Positions 25,174 through 38,480 of a DNA stretch of 64,000 bases are shown here, piece by piece (the first letter of the stretch is position 1; each line of letters opens with the position of its first letter). A program made the position numbers and the translations under genes. Location of the stretch: the NCBI RefSeq assembly GCF_023973825.1, contig NW_027122933.1:31208-95207 (forward strand), written 5' to 3'. The DNA is from Plasmodium brasilianum. Taxonomy: Eukaryota > Apicomplexa > Aconoidasida > Haemosporida > Plasmodiidae. A model generated the notes under the pieces. The model was not told the DNA's origin. It saw only the letters and a program-made list of their open reading frames with translations, and made no database searches.

Positions 25174-28100
25174 ATTATAAAAAAATACATTTTTAAAATT
25201 TATAATATACATTCTGAATATATAAGGATAATATTTTTGCGTAAGCATGTAATTTATATGATACTTATTTCATAAATTTTATTATTCACTAAGGGAACAA
25301 TGAAAAAAATAATTTAAAAAAATACTTAATAAAAGAAAGAAAAGCGAACATGAAATATGAAGATTGAAATAAAAATGCATAAAATATATTTCAATTATAT
25401 ATACTATTTTTTATTTAAGATTATCAATATGAATGTTATATTAGTATTTGATTAAATACAAGTAACAAGGTATATATATATATATGTAAAAATTAAAATT
25501 ATATTAATGTATTCCAAAAATATTAAACTTGTAGGAAAAAAAAAAAAGCAAAAACATTAATTTTGAAATACTTTTTTTTAATTTATACATCATAATTACT
25601 TATATTTTTATAATTCTATGTTATTTCATTATTTCTATTTATATGGTTATTTCCATATTTAGAATGATGCTTATTTGTATCCTTCAAAAAATTCCTATCA
25701 ATTAATCGTTTAAGGATTTAATTAATATAAAAAAAAATTTAATAAAAAAAAACAGATATACGTTAAAACACATGAAAGCGTAGTGAAAACATATATATAA
25801 TTCATATAATTTAATATATTATAAAAAAACCATATGTTATATACATAATGAAATACTTCTAGGTCATTATGATTTAATAGATAATCTCATAATAAACATT
25901 TTCATTTATAGTAAGTTTGTAACCCTTCATTTGTTATATATCAATATATTTTTTTTTAATAATATATATCTTCTCACTAAGAAAAAATCATATTTAAATG
26001 TACTGTCCCTTCATAAAGAATTCAATTTTTTTATACAACAAATAGTGTAACTTAAATGAAAAAACTTTATACATATTTATAGATATTTATGATACTCAAG
26101 TATATTTTGGGATTGTATAACTTTTATAATTATAAATTAAAAAAATAATTGAACTAATTAAAATGCCTAAAACATGATAATAATGAAATTATTCTGAATA
26201 CATAGTTTTTTATATTAACTTGTAATTTATATTCGCTTTTAAAACAAATGTAAACAATTAAATAAAAAATATTCTTATATTTTTTTTTACTTTAATATCT
26301 ACATTATTATTTATTAATATTTTTATAAAATAAAAGATATAAATGTTAAATATAAAAAAAATGTATAAGTTAAACAGTACTATATGAATTTCAGAGCTTT
26401 TCTAAAACCAGAAGGATATTAAAGAAAATATAAATATTTTATAGTAAATTTAAAAAATATAATATATTTTTACATTTTAAAAATAATTTGTTAATTTTGA
26501 CTTTTATCTTTATGTTTTTTTTTGATTTTTTGTAATTACTTAATTATATTTTTCTTTTTTCTACTTAGCTAATAAGATTAATGGTTATTATTTTTTAAAT
26601 CATCTCTCTATATATTAATGTTTATAAAAATAACTACTACTAGATTTATCTATGAAAATATAAAATCCATTTTATATATGTAACAATTTTTAACTGCTAT
26701 CATATACCAAAAAAATAGGCAGATTACAAATTATTATTTACTGTTTTATATTATGTAAATCCAATAATAATATCACTTTATTTATGAATTTTACAATATA
26801 AATAATTCATAAATAATATTAATAAATAAAATGCAAAAAAATATATTAACATGAATTAATTATAATTATTACCATAGGTTAATACAATGCTAAATGAAAT
26901 ATATATACGTCATTGTAATGTAATAACATTATAATACATAAAACAAATATATTATTACATATTAATAACATATTATTAGGAAAATAATTATTTTTAGATA
27001 ATTATATTAGCATTGTCTTTGTTCCAATAATTTTGAATAAATTCAATAGAATTTATATTTTTTCTTTTTGTTTTATCAGAAATAAATATATAGTTCTTTT
27101 AATGTATATTCTTTTAATTTATATAAGATTCATTCCATTAGATATTTTTATACCTTACCATAAAATATTAGTATTACATGCATATTTTATTAGTACAAAT
27201 TATACGTTACCAGAATAATAAATATTTATGTTTTCTTTTATATTTTATTTTTTATATATGATATGGTACTTAATAAATTTTTTAATATAACTTTAGTCTA
27301 TTAAATCTATTGTGATTATACTTAAAATATATTGAATATTAAAAATAATAATAGAATATTGCCATACATAAACCTACAAATGTAGTTATGAATTAATATT
27401 AATCTCATAACAGCACAACAGTAATGCTTTGGAATTTATTAGGCATTTTGACAACAGGACTATTTTATTAAACGAAACGCATATATGAGTATTGAAAAAT
27501 GATATAGTATTGTTCTAAATATAAAAATAAAATAACAGAGGATATCTTACGTAAAGTAAATTTAAAAAATATTTATTTTAACCATTATAACAATAACTTT
27601 TCTATATTAATGACTACTTTGTTCATAAAGTAAAGGAGAAATCGTTCTACGTATGTACTAATAATAAAAACGATTTTTGTTTTTATGTAATTTTATATTG
27701 TTTTTTAAATATATTTAATTATATCATAAATATATTAGTACAATTAAAATATAATAATATACAAGTTATATATATTACTAAATATATGACCTTAAGATAT
27801 TTTACAATAATATGATATATAAAAAAAAAAAAAAAAATAATTTATTATTATTCTCTGAGATCTTTGAAATATGCGTTTATATATATTACAATATATAAGA
27901 CACATAATAGAGATAAATAAAATACCAGTGAAATAAGTGAAATTTAAAAATTTTATGATATTTCTTTTATCAATTATTTTACTATATTTGGAATGTAGAA
28001 CAAAAGCCATAAATTTATTTTTTAATTGAGCTTGTTATATTTTGTCTGTAAATATATATTTTAGTTGATATATTAATTTATATTTTTAATAAGTCACATG

Positions 28101-29097
28101 TATAAATTAAATTCAGTAATATATTTTACTAAAAGCTTTAGGCATTTAAATTTTTTTTTTTATTAATTTATAATTTTAATTAATCTACCCTGTAATAATA
28201 TCTAATTTTTGTTTATATAATTGTTATATTTTAAATATAATCATATATATTATACTAAATCAAATTTTATAAAGATTAAACTGCAACTTTAGCTTCTTGT
28301 GTAATAGGATGAAAAAAAAAATAAGAGATTGTTTCAAATTTTATGATATTATCTATTTCTAGAATAATACATTCATACTTAAAATATTATTTTTATGCGA
28401 TATATTTTTAATTTAACGAAATAGTACTTATTTTCATGTATTATAAACCTATTTAAGTTGAATTTATTTTTTATTTATGAAAAGTTATAATTTCACTAAA
28501 AATCATGAAATTGAGATTTCTAAAGAACCCATATATTATTATAATATATTTTAAATATTAACTGAAATAATTTGAAAGGTACAATTTTAACACTAAAATA
28601 AAAATAAAAGGGAAAATTCTATACCTATAAAATAAATAATATTTATCTATTTATAGTATTTTAAAAGGTAAAAAAAGATTTTTAATTAGATACTCGAATA
28701 TAATTGGCAATTTATATGAGAATACACTAAAGTTAATTAATTTTTTTCTATAGAATGTAAGTACATTTATATAATTTTCACACGAATAAAAACAAAAGGG
28801 AAGAATATTCATTACTATAATTGTATTCTAGATACAATAAAGAAATTATGTTTTTCAAATTATCATGTTTACAATTAAAAGCTTTTATATTGTACTATAC
28901 AAACTATACAACCTCATATTAATTTTAACTAAAAATTAAAGTGGTGATTTTATTATGAATTGTTTTTTTAAATTCTATATATGACAAAACGGAATGTATC
29001 ACATATATACTTAATGTGTAAAATTTTTTCACTTAGATAAATATCAATATGACGTTAATTTAACTTTTGCTGTTTCATTCACGTATATTTATATACA
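25174..29097. other. Intergenic A/T-rich spacer
   Basis: Nearly 4 kb without a recognisable gene. A small plus-strand patch near 26.38-26.43 kb and a hydrophobic minus-strand frame at 27792..28010 were inspected; neither has a family motif. Confidence 0.5.
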
Positions 29098-30262
29098 ATG
29101 GCGCAAACATTTTAGGGGGAAGCGTAAGATTTATTTGTTTATTATAATATTTATATATATCATAATATTTCATTAATTTGTTGTTACATAAATGAAATAT
29201 ATATTTTTATTCATTAAAATATAATTTTACGAATATATATTATTATTAGTAGTAGTATTTTTTATTTTATTTTTTTTATTATTAGAATAATTCCGTGCAA
29301 TTATATCTTCAGTATAAAATTGAATATGAAGGGGGTTGTTAAAATATTAAGAGTGGTAGTATAAGTCCTGGACAATATTGCTCTAATACTAAATATAATT
29401 CTTTAAATATTCCTAATACTAATTTTATTACATTATGTCAACAGATTGGTAGATATTTAATTGAAATTAAGGATAAATATTATTCCGATAATCTCAAATG
29501 TCGTAAATACTTGAATTACCTGATAAATTCAGAAAAAAAAAAAAAAAAAGAATAATAGTTACATTTGGTTTAACCCCTTTAGAGATGTTTCGTCTAAATT
29601 AGATAATATATGCATATAAGAAATAAAATAAATTGATACTGAACCTTTAACAAATCTTGAATAAATATACGGTTATTATGAAGATTTTAGCAAATTTAAT
29701 GATAAAAAACAGGATTCTGGTGATATAATTTGTGGTAATATTAAGAAATGTTATAACCTTTACAAGAATAATTGTAAAAAACATCAAAAATGTAGTTAAA
29801 ATGCTTTTTGCGTGGATTTAATCAATTGTAAAGAAGCATTTGATAATAAAATTCACACGGTAACTCCTTGTACTTGTTTTCCACATATTTATCATCTACG
29901 CAAGTATAATATATATTTGCTGTCAGTTTATACAAAGCGGTCGTATTACTAGCATCATTCGCTTTATTTTTTTTTATATAAAGTTAAAAAAAAATTATAG
30001 TTAATAACGTGAATATTCTAACACAATGAATATGCCCATTTTCACAAAAATTTACAAGCACAAAACATTAATATATTTAGGTATATATACATGTTTTTTT
30101 TCATATAGTTTATTTTATTGAAATCATGCTTATATAATAGCTTAGTTATGAAAAAAATAGTTGAATTTAAAGAAAAAAGAGAATCCTTACAAAATATATA
30201 TTAAGTATTAGATAGAAAATTTAAAGGAAGTTCTTATAGTATAGGATATCAACCACAATGTG
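29098..30262 (+). pseudogene. pir: Decayed PIR protein, plus strand (copy 1)
   Basis: A possible exon 1 at 29098 reads MAQTF and then a stop. After an acceptor near 29.28 kb the main exon reads NNSVQLYLQYKIEYEGGC, stop, then QYCSNTKYNSLN, ITLCQQIGRYLIEIKD, KCRKYLNYLI and, past a poly-A stretch with stops, SSKLDNICI, KKCYNLYKNNCKKHQKC, FCVDLINCKEAFDNK. The Cys spacing and the YLNYLI motif fit the PIR outer domain. A degenerate transmembrane segment (FAVSLYKAVVLLASFALFFF) lies near 29.92-29.99 kb. A tail near 30.16-30.26 kb ends SSYSIGYQPQCDP, like the PIR cytoplasmic end. There are many stops, so it is not functional. A more decayed homologue is at 36.08-37.06 kb. Confidence 0.75.
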
Positions 30263-30700
30263 ATCCTTGATATAAGAACTACAGTTTATATTATTTGCAA
30301 TACAAAATCTAATACTCAGTGGTGCAAAAGTTACATATAAGAGGATATTTCTTAATAAATGATATAAAAAAAATTAGAAATGTATACAAGCGCATAAAAA
30401 TTAAAAAAAATAACACAGCAATTATTCAAACAAAGGGTTAACATAAATACAGTACTACTGTTTGATTCAGTAGCAAAAGATCCACTTATATATGGATTTT
30501 TCTTTAGAATAAAAACCACATAATTTTAGGGTGTAAATATATAACACAAGATTGTGAAATAAATAATTATTTTATTACACATTAATATATAGAAGCGTTT
30601 ATTAAAGTAGTATTAATTTGAGAAGAAAAGGAACAGAAGCTTTAAAAAAAACACCAGTAATATCATTGTGCAAATAAAAAAATAAAATTCATAAAATAAA
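30263..30700 (+). pseudogene. Unidentified coding relic, copy 1
   Basis: Directly after the PIR tail relic the plus strand keeps coding-like patches: YKNYSLYYLQYK, INDIKKIRNVYKRIKIKK, VNINTVLLFDSVAKDPLIYG, and in another frame IILGCKYITQDCEINNYF and IEAFIKVVLI then EEKEQKL. The same order and similar residues recur at 37.06-37.50 kb, which supports a real ancestral exon. The residues do not match the PIR tail, which already ended at GYQPQ, so this is either a second decayed gene or a 3' extension. Family not recognised. Confidence 0.4.
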
Positions 30701-30967
30701 AACATTATTCAAAAATTTAAAAGAATATATATATATTATTTATATCTTTAAAGTTTCCTTATCATTTATCTACTTGCATATAAACAGAATTAAACATTTA
30801 AAATAATATGCATTAAGTTCAGTAATGTTGTTTTTGTATGGTATATATTCTATGTAACACTGTAAAAAGGTTATTTATATATGTAATTAAGAGTTATTTA
30901 TTCGACTCAATCTCTAATTTATATAGGAAAACTCTTAATATTTAGTTTATAATTCATATATATGTTC

Positions 30968-31480
30968 TTCCTAAGCATTATACTTAATTTTCCTTTTCTC
31001 CTCTAATATATTTTATGCATATAACATCCAAAGTAATAAGTAAATCTATATATGATAAATAAAAAACATATATAAATTTATTATACAATTATAAAAATTA
31101 CACTAAGGTAAATTATAAAAGTAACAAATCGCATATATATTACTATAATTCATTTTTATTTACTTTATAGTAAGGAAAAAATACGACAATTGCTTCCTTA
31201 AATGTAATATCATGTATCATTATAGTACCTTAAGAATAAATAAAATTGAACAGAAATCTACTTTTGTTCATGTTTCTAATAGAATTCCACTATTATGATC
31301 TCCGAGGAACACATTATTATACATATTATATTTTAAAAATTCAGTCTCTTTTTTTATTACATGTAAAAATTTCAGATTCTGTTCTAATAATCATATTAGT
31401 AATTTCAGAACGAGTATTAATTTTAATGATTTTGCATAGTCATGTATTATCTTAAGTTTTTCCATAAATCTGCAATTTTA
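30968..31480 (-). pseudogene. pir: Decayed PIR 3' half, minus strand (copy 1)
   Basis: On the minus strand, ITFKEAIVVFFPYYK ends at 31164 and is followed by a GTAAAT donor. It lines up with the PIR transmembrane end (..LLYK then donor) of the intact genes. About 126 bases further, a tail relic reads KRKIKYNA, stop, EEHIYEL, matching the PIR cytoplasmic tail. The intron length agrees with intron 2 of the intact PIR genes (125-135 bases). Several stops; no start or first exon found. It converges tail to tail with the plus-strand PIR relic. Confidence 0.6.
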
Positions 31481-32964
31481 TTATTAATTTAAATATGGAA
31501 TTTATCAGATTATGTGTAATGTTAAATTCAAAATAATTAAACAAACAATATTTATCGTTGAAATTATTTCACGTTATAGAAACATTAAAGTTTTCATATT
31601 AAAAAAAAACATAGTAATATTTTTACAATAAGGAGACACTCAATTTTATTTTTCATAAAATTTTTTTTATAGTAATTATAAATTTAATGAGGAAAAGAGA
31701 TCTCAGCATATTGTTGAAGTTTGTTACAAATACAGAAACACTATTTTTTTTATTATACTTTTTTAAACGTTGTTTTTATTTTTACTATGTAATATATATT
31801 TAAACATTTTGTGCTTCAAAATGTTCATGATAAAAAAAAAATAAAAATATTAATATAACATTTCTTTCCTAATCAATATATATAATATCATTTGGAAATA
31901 TTTTTAACACAACATATATAAACTATTTAGTTAATCAACAAATTCAACATATTATTAATAATTTATTTTTTATAGAAGAGTAATTTCAGAAAAAAAAAGA
32001 TGCTTTATTTTATATATTTAAATTATAATATATAAACTAAAAACTTTTATTACAGATTAAAAAAGTATTTTAAAAATTCATATTTCATTCCTATTACCTT
32101 TTTTTTTATGTATATAAATAAAAAAATATATATCTCAATTTTGTAAATGTCCAACGTTTATTTATTTTTTTTTTTTAAACATAAGTAATTGTATATTTGA
32201 TAATATATATAAATTAATAAATTAAAATAGTTATAGTAGCAAAATTAAGATATTAACCATACATCCTAATCTCAGAACCCTATATAAAAATCAAATTATT
32301 TTATTATGCATTTACAATTTCATATTTTTACCATGAAAAAAGTATAAGATATATTAAAATGTATCTTAAGTAAATATATTTTTGGTAATGTATTTTTAAA
32401 AAAAACTAATTTTGTAAAATACATATAAAGTCCAATTTTACGTTTATAAAAAACACATATATATACGGAATAAAATAAACTTTGCTTCATTGTAAACTGA
32501 AAAGAAATTTTTCTAATTAGGCAATCAAATAATCATTTCAATCTACAAAATGATAAAAAAATATAAAGCAGTATTTTCTTTGTAACTTAAATATAAATTA
32601 ACATGATAAATTACTGAAATTATATAAGTTGTCGTATTATATATTCATTAATACCTACAAATATGTATTTTACATAAAAGCCAGATGAAATTCACAAGTA
32701 TATATACCAGGGAATAATTTTTAGTTATGAGGAACAATAGTTCATAATACAAATTGAGAAACTTTAAAACATTTAAATTTATAATAACACTAAAAACAAT
32801 ATACATTACATCTGTATATAAAACTTACTATGTATACGTTGGTCAACATGTAAAAAGTATGCTATTGTGGGTATATTTATTAAGTCTATTACTGAGGAAA
32901 ATATATATTTCTTTTCATGGCGAAAATTTTTTTATAAAAAGTAACATAATTACTTTTATTCATT
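31481..32964. other. Spacer upstream of the decayed minus PIR and downstream of an exported gene
   Basis: A/T-rich. About the first 900 bases are similar to 38.5-39.2 kb. The plus-strand open frame at 32754..32984 is hydrophobic noise overlapping the end of the next gene. Confidence 0.5.
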
Positions 32965-33926
32965 TTACCTTTTACGGTACTTAATTTTTTCATATTTTTT
33001 AACTTTTTTGTGGTAATAAACGATTCTTGATATAGTTATGATACAATATATAATGAAGGGTATGACGTAAAATAGATTGAAAAGAAGTGGTATGGTATAA
33101 CAACACTTACCACTATCACTAGCTGATGGACACTTATACTCTAATAACGGTTTTAAGAATGATTCCCCCAAATAACTGTCTATATTTTTGGACCAATCAC
33201 TTGAAAAGCTCTTCAATATATCAACTAACCCCCATACAAGGCCATAACTACCACAGTAATCTAATACAAATGACAACGATAACAATATGAAAAATATTAA
33301 AGTTGGAGCAAGTTGCGATGCCAGTTTTTTACGTATAATTTTTTTGTAAATCTTATTACTAAATGTTCTGTTATTTTTAAGAAAATCTTCATAATCAAGT
33401 TCTTTGAATATTTTTTTTTCTAAACGAGAATATTTTTTTGTTTCAGGTATATAACATTTATTTTTATTAGCATGTTCATTCCATCCAACTTTATTCAGTG
33501 AACATTCATTTGGTTGCATTGTTGTTCCTGTGTCCCCTATTATATTATTAGATATATATATTTTTTTGTTTAATTCATTATTTGGTATCTCATTTTTTAA
33601 CTCTACAATGCATAAATTCTTATCGCGTTTACATTTTGCCAGCAATCGAAAAGTTCCATTTAATTTACTGTCTAGTTTGTAGTTCTCATCCAAGTATTTG
33701 CTAAAAATATTCTATAAACGTAAAGTAAATATTTATCATACATAAGATTAAATAATCTCATGCTACAAAAAAGCATTGATATAAAGTAAACTCAAAAAAT
33801 ATGAATAAAAAATAAAATTTTCTAATAACAATTTTATACCACATCTTTGTAAAAATAGCATATCAAAGATAAAAGTACAAAAGTAGAAATTTCAATGAAA
33901 AAAAATAGATTCATTTTTTGTTTCAT
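32965..33926 (-). CDS. Two-TM exported protein, fam-l/fam-m superfamily (KELDY type)
   Basis: Exon 1 33840..33926 (MKQKMNLFFFIEISTFVLLS, donor GTATAA), exon 2 32965..33711, intron 128 bases; 277 aa. The RxL motif is in TFRLLAKCKRDKN (Arg51). Then a variable polar region with Cys and the signature ETKKYSRLEKKIFKELDYED. The first transmembrane segment (LIFFILLSLSFVLDYCG) is followed by a loop with SDWSKNIDSYLGESFLKPLL and CPSASDSGKCCY, then a second transmembrane segment and YYHKKVKKYEKIKYRKR. The nearest relative in the window is the gene at 91-1080 (same KIIRKK/KIILKK context and LD..G end of TM1). The four cysteines in and near the loop are unusual for the members seen here and could form disulphides. 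Frame fully open. Confidence 0.9.
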
Positions 33927-36070
33927 TATATATATATTTAATATTTCAATATATTAAGGAAATAATTAACAATAATGTAATATTCATTTCATGAAAAAGG
34001 ACACTATAATTATTTATTTAGTTTGTTTTTGTTATTATTATTATTTTTTCGTAAAAAGTGAATAGTATATATGTATTCTGTTATTTTTTACAAAAGAACC
34101 AAAGAAAATTAACTTAAAAAATATATTATAAAGTTTTTATTATAATCCTAGCTTTAAAAAGGTAATTTGAATTAGAATAATATCATTCGAATTCAATAAC
34201 ATATATTCAAAATATATAAATTATCTGTTTAATACATTAAATTAGATAATTATTTAATAATTATTTTAAATATAAAATAAAGAATATAGTATTTCATTTC
34301 TTAATATATTGAATATATACCTAATATAGAGAATATAGAGAATACTTTGCGCTATATTTTAAGATAATTATTACTGTTTTGATTGATATATTTATATTAT
34401 TAATTTTAGCATAAAAATTATATTTTTGGAATAATTTTTATTATTATTAAATCATTAATTATTATAACAATATAATTAATAGTAATAACAAATGATGAAA
34501 TCTATACTCTGTACAACTTTTTGTAACATAAATTTTATAGCATTCCCATTAGTTACTACGTAAACACATACTTTTCTTTTATGATCCATGATATATTTTT
34601 AAAATAAAATATACAAAATAGGAACAATTCTACAAAGAATAGTTATTTTACACGCAAATAAGATCATATTTTTTATTTCTATAATATAAATATTCAAAGT
34701 AAAAGTTTTTAATTATGTATTATTTATATTAACATTTCTAAATGTGAATTTAGTAAATATAAGGACATAATATAATTTTTCCTTTTTTAATATATATTTA
34801 TATTTTTAGTAGTAATATAATAAAAAAAAAAAAAAATTTATGGAATAATTTTTATGTAAAAAATATTAAATTCTAATGATGCTGGTTTACCATTGCATCT
34901 GCATAATTACATTAAGAATAAATAAACATTACTATATTGTTTACCAATATATTTTGTAATAAATACTTATTTAATTCTCATATAATATTATTAAATAAAC
35001 TATTATTCAATTGCAATAATAATATAATAAATGTATCTTTTCCTCTATTTATAAAATTTCTTAATACGCAAATTAGTTATCCCACACATATCTAACCACT
35101 ACAAATTAAACTTGAATTATAAGTTCTTTCATATATATTAATAATAACCTGAATCTAAACGGACAAGTGTTACATATGTGTGAATGTTATATAAAGAAAA
35201 GAATATTATTTCATAAAATATTATATCTTTTAAAATTAATTAAGATAAAATAAAAATAATTAAAAAACATTAAAATATTTATTTACAAGATTTCCAATTT
35301 TATTTATATGCATAAATTAAAAATATTGATATTAAGATATCTCTCTCCAGATATATCTGTTAAAAAATTTGAATAACTTATGATTTTTCATTTTATAACT
35401 TACATGTTTTCAAAAATATTTACCATATTATTAATAAATCAAATATTTATCTAAAGGGGGGTTTCAGTATAAGCATAACGTAAAGCAGTTTTAACAAATT
35501 TTTCGTTTAATAATGTTAAAATTCCATAAATAAATTTCATGCAAAACCATATAATTTATCTTTATTAACAAAATAAATATTAACATTTAAATTATAATAT
35601 GTTAGATGTCCAAACATTGATAAAAACACTATAATGATTTTATGATCTGTCTATACGTACAACGCGCATATTCTTTAAAATTTATATTGTTTTAAAGAAC
35701 ATTTAATTTTTTAAAAATTCCAAGACATTAATAGAATATAATTACAATTATTCACGTATTAATATTTCTACTGTTGTTTAGGTTAACGCACGAGTAAAAA
35801 AAATAACAATAGGAAAAATTTATAAATAAGCATCTATATATAATAATGTTATGCAGGTAATGTATTTATTCATAAAATTTATTTACTTTTAATTTAGAAG
35901 TTAATTAATTTTCATTATAAATATATTATTAATTTTTAATGAACTAGTTATTAATTTATACAGAATAAAATAAGTAACTGTTGCAATATAAAAGTTAATA
36001 TCAAACTAGTTTTATTTTAAAAAATGAATTCTGTTAGTAGAGTCAAAAACATACAATTATATTATAAACT
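33927..36070. other. Intergenic A/T-rich spacer
   Basis: No gene seen. It contains an isolated run of six Gs near 35455, rare in this DNA, with no repeat of it nearby. Confidence 0.55.
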
Positions 36071-36079
36071 TATTATCAT

Positions 36080-37060
36080 TTTTTTTTTATATTTAGTAAA
36101 ATTCTGTGACATTATATCTTAAACATTAAAAGGAAATTTAGATGCTATTTCAGATTTTCAAAATGACACGGGTAAAGTGCTAAAAATCCAGGAGAGAAAT
36201 GTGGCAGTAGTTGAAATAACAAATTTATAATATCAGTCTAGATACCTTTGGATATTTAATTGTACTAAATGAACAATATAAATCTTATAGCATCAAGCAT
36301 TTTAAAGATTTGAATTACCTATAAAACGCTTAAAAAATATATAGTAATAATACTACTTGGTTTTGAAAAATATAATAAATTTTCGTCCTAATTAAATAAT
36401 ATATTCGTACAAGAGTTTAAAAATATTGATACAGAAATTTTAGAAAACCTTAAGGACTATACAGTTATGATAATGATTTTAACAATTTTAATGGGCAATA
36501 TTGTTATTTTAATGATAGCGTTTGTATATATATTAATAATTGCTCTGACTTTTTTATTTAACATTACGATAAATAACAGAAAAAAATTAAAAACATTTTT
36601 TGTAAAAAATTAAACAATTTTAAAAAAGCATATAATAATAAAATGAGTAATGTAACATATTGTCCTGGTGTACCACAAATTTTACCACCTCCAAGAATAA
36701 ATTATGTATTTGTTGCCAGTTTAACAAAGCTGCAGTATTACTAACAACGTTCACCTTATTTTTTTTATATAAGGTTAATTAAAATTTTAATTAATAATGT
36801 GAATAATGTATCACAATTCGTATAATTCATTTTAGCACGAAGTTATCAAAAAAGAAAATAAAGCTTTTAAGTACATATATATGTTTTTTTCTTCATATAT
36901 ATTTGTCCAATGATATCATATCTACGAATTTGTTTACAAAAAAAAAAAAAAATAATAAACTTAAAAAAGTTGAAATATAAACAACAGAATTCCTACAAAA
37001 CATCCATAATGGACAAAATATAAATTATGAAAGAAGTTTACATAATATATGATATCAGTA
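36080..37060 (+). pseudogene. pir: Decayed PIR protein, plus strand (copy 2)
   Basis: Homologue of the 29.1-30.26 kb relic. After an acceptor near 36.08 kb it reads NSVTLYLKH, stop, then many frameshifts. LNYL survives near 36.32 kb, NDFNNFNGQYCYFN near 36.46 kb and YCPGVPQILPPPRINYVFVA near 36.66-36.72 kb, facing the HTVTPC region of copy 1. The transmembrane remnant near 36.72-36.77 kb is out of frame. The tail region is reduced to nucleotide similarity near 36.99-37.07 kb. More decayed than copy 1. Confidence 0.65.
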
Positions 37061-37500
37061 CCGATGTAATACTTGATACAAAATTACAGTTTATATTGTT
37101 TTCATTAAAAAATAGAACACTCATTTATATAAAATTTACATATAATGGAAAATTTAATAATATATAAGACAAAATAAATATAAAGAATGTATAAATTTGT
37201 GTAAAAACTACAAAAATAATAATATAAAAAATTTTTAAAGAAATGGTTGACATAAATACAGCACTATCGTATACATCAGAAATAGAAAAATTCACATATG
37301 CATGAGACTTTTTTTAGGATGAAAAACAAATAATTTTAAAACATAAACACGCAACGCAAGATTAAGAAGAAAATGTTGATTTTCGTACATAATAATATGA
37401 ACTAATTTTTATTACTTAAGTATTAAAAAAAGGCGGAAAATGAGAAAAGAAGAAAAAAGCAACAAAACGGAAAAATTAAAAATGACACCAATAATTTATA
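37061..37500 (+). pseudogene. Unidentified coding relic, copy 2
   Basis: Patches parallel to copy 1: YKITVYIVF, YKECINLCKNYKNNN, VDINTALSYTSEIEKFTYA, then DEKQIILKHKHATQD and EENVDFRT, separated by stops. The better-preserved HKHATQD and VDINTALSYTS are more complex than chance A/T sequence. Identity unknown. Confidence 0.4.
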
Positions 37501-37772
37501 CATAAATCAAAAAATAAAAAACTTAAAAAAAAACATTAATTAAAAGAGAAAAATAATATATATATTTTAAATATAACTAACATTATTTTAAACGTTTATT
37601 ATTATTTATTTTGTTACAATTAAAAAGAATTAAAATTTCAACCCACTATGCAACAATATATTGATGTCTATATCTCATATATATTCTATGTTAAATTGTA
37701 GTGGGGTCATTGTTCAAGATAATATGCTATGTGAAATTTAGTATTTCTTGAATTTAAATGAGAATATTTTTA

Positions 37773-38480
37773 TCCATTATTTAATAATTGATAAATATAT
37801 TCATCTCAAGCACAACAATTAATTTTTTTCTTATTTAATACCCTTTTATATATGTAACATCCAAGAGGTATACACAAAAGGATACGTCATAAATAGGAAA
37901 TATATATATATATATATATATATACTATATAATTATACATTTCTCAGTAAGTCATATTATAGTTACGACGAATAGTATTTATGTTCCTATAAATCATTTT
38001 TATTTACTTTATACAAAAGGAAAAATACGACAAATATTCCTATCAATGTAATGGCAAATAACATTAAATATGAAACAAATCAGGAAAATTGAAAGGTATT
38101 TCCACTAGTGGTTCCCCATATAATTCGATCTATAGCCTCCATGGAACTCATTACAAACATATTACTAAACATGAGGTATGTGAGAAATTGGAAAACCTGT
38201 TTTTTATTATGTAAATTTTTCAAATACCCTTCTAATTTGGACAATAGAAATATCAGAATAATCACTTTATTTTTATTTTTTCACATAACAATGTATTTTC
38301 TCCAATATAACTATACATCTGAATATAATTTATTAATGTAGATAAGATATTTTTTGAATTATAATGAATATCACATCCAAAATAATAAAACAAAAAATGT
38401 GCATTAACGAAATTATACCACGCCATTGAAACAATGGAATAATCTAGTATAAAGTATAAATCCAAATGTTTCTATAATAA
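37773..38480 (-). pseudogene. pir: Decayed PIR, minus strand (copy 2)
   Basis: On the minus strand the end of exon 2 reads FVSYLMLFAITLIGIFVVFF then LLYK, followed by a GTAAAT donor (exon boundary at 38008). The tail exon relic at 37773..37870 reads IPLGCYIYKRVLNKKKINCC, then a stop and DEYIYQLLNNG. Both match the intact PIR genes, including an intron of about 137 bases. Upstream, in frame but cut by stops, are MSSMEAIDRIIWGTTSGN and KLEGYLKNLHNKKQVFQF. The acceptor AG before the tail is lost. No first exon was identified. Confidence 0.7.
37900..37924. repeat. (AT)n microsatellite
   Basis: About 25 bases of alternating TA just upstream (on the plus strand) of the intron of the decayed PIR copy 2. 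Confidence 0.9.

Larger units (their letters stand above)
29270..32350. repeat. PIR-module duplication, copy 1 (partner 36.07-39.23 kb)
   Basis: The same order occurs in both copies: decayed plus-strand PIR, unidentified relic, decayed minus-strand PIR, then spacer. Shared landmarks include catttttatttactttata at 31.15 and 37.99 kb, aaaatacgac at 31.18 and 38.02 kb, and tattaaccata at 32.25 and 39.12 kb. Divergence is clearly higher than in the 5.4 kb duplication. The ends are approximate. Confidence 0.7.

Noticed and set aside
27792..28010. Minus-strand frame with a hydrophobic core and basic flanks
   Set aside because: Includes a poly-T-derived Phe run and has no homologous copy in the window; a TM relic is possible but not supportable.
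35455..35462. Run of six Gs as a possible G-quadruplex or promoter element
   Set aside because: Only one G-run; a quadruplex needs four, and no repeat of the motif was seen near gene starts.
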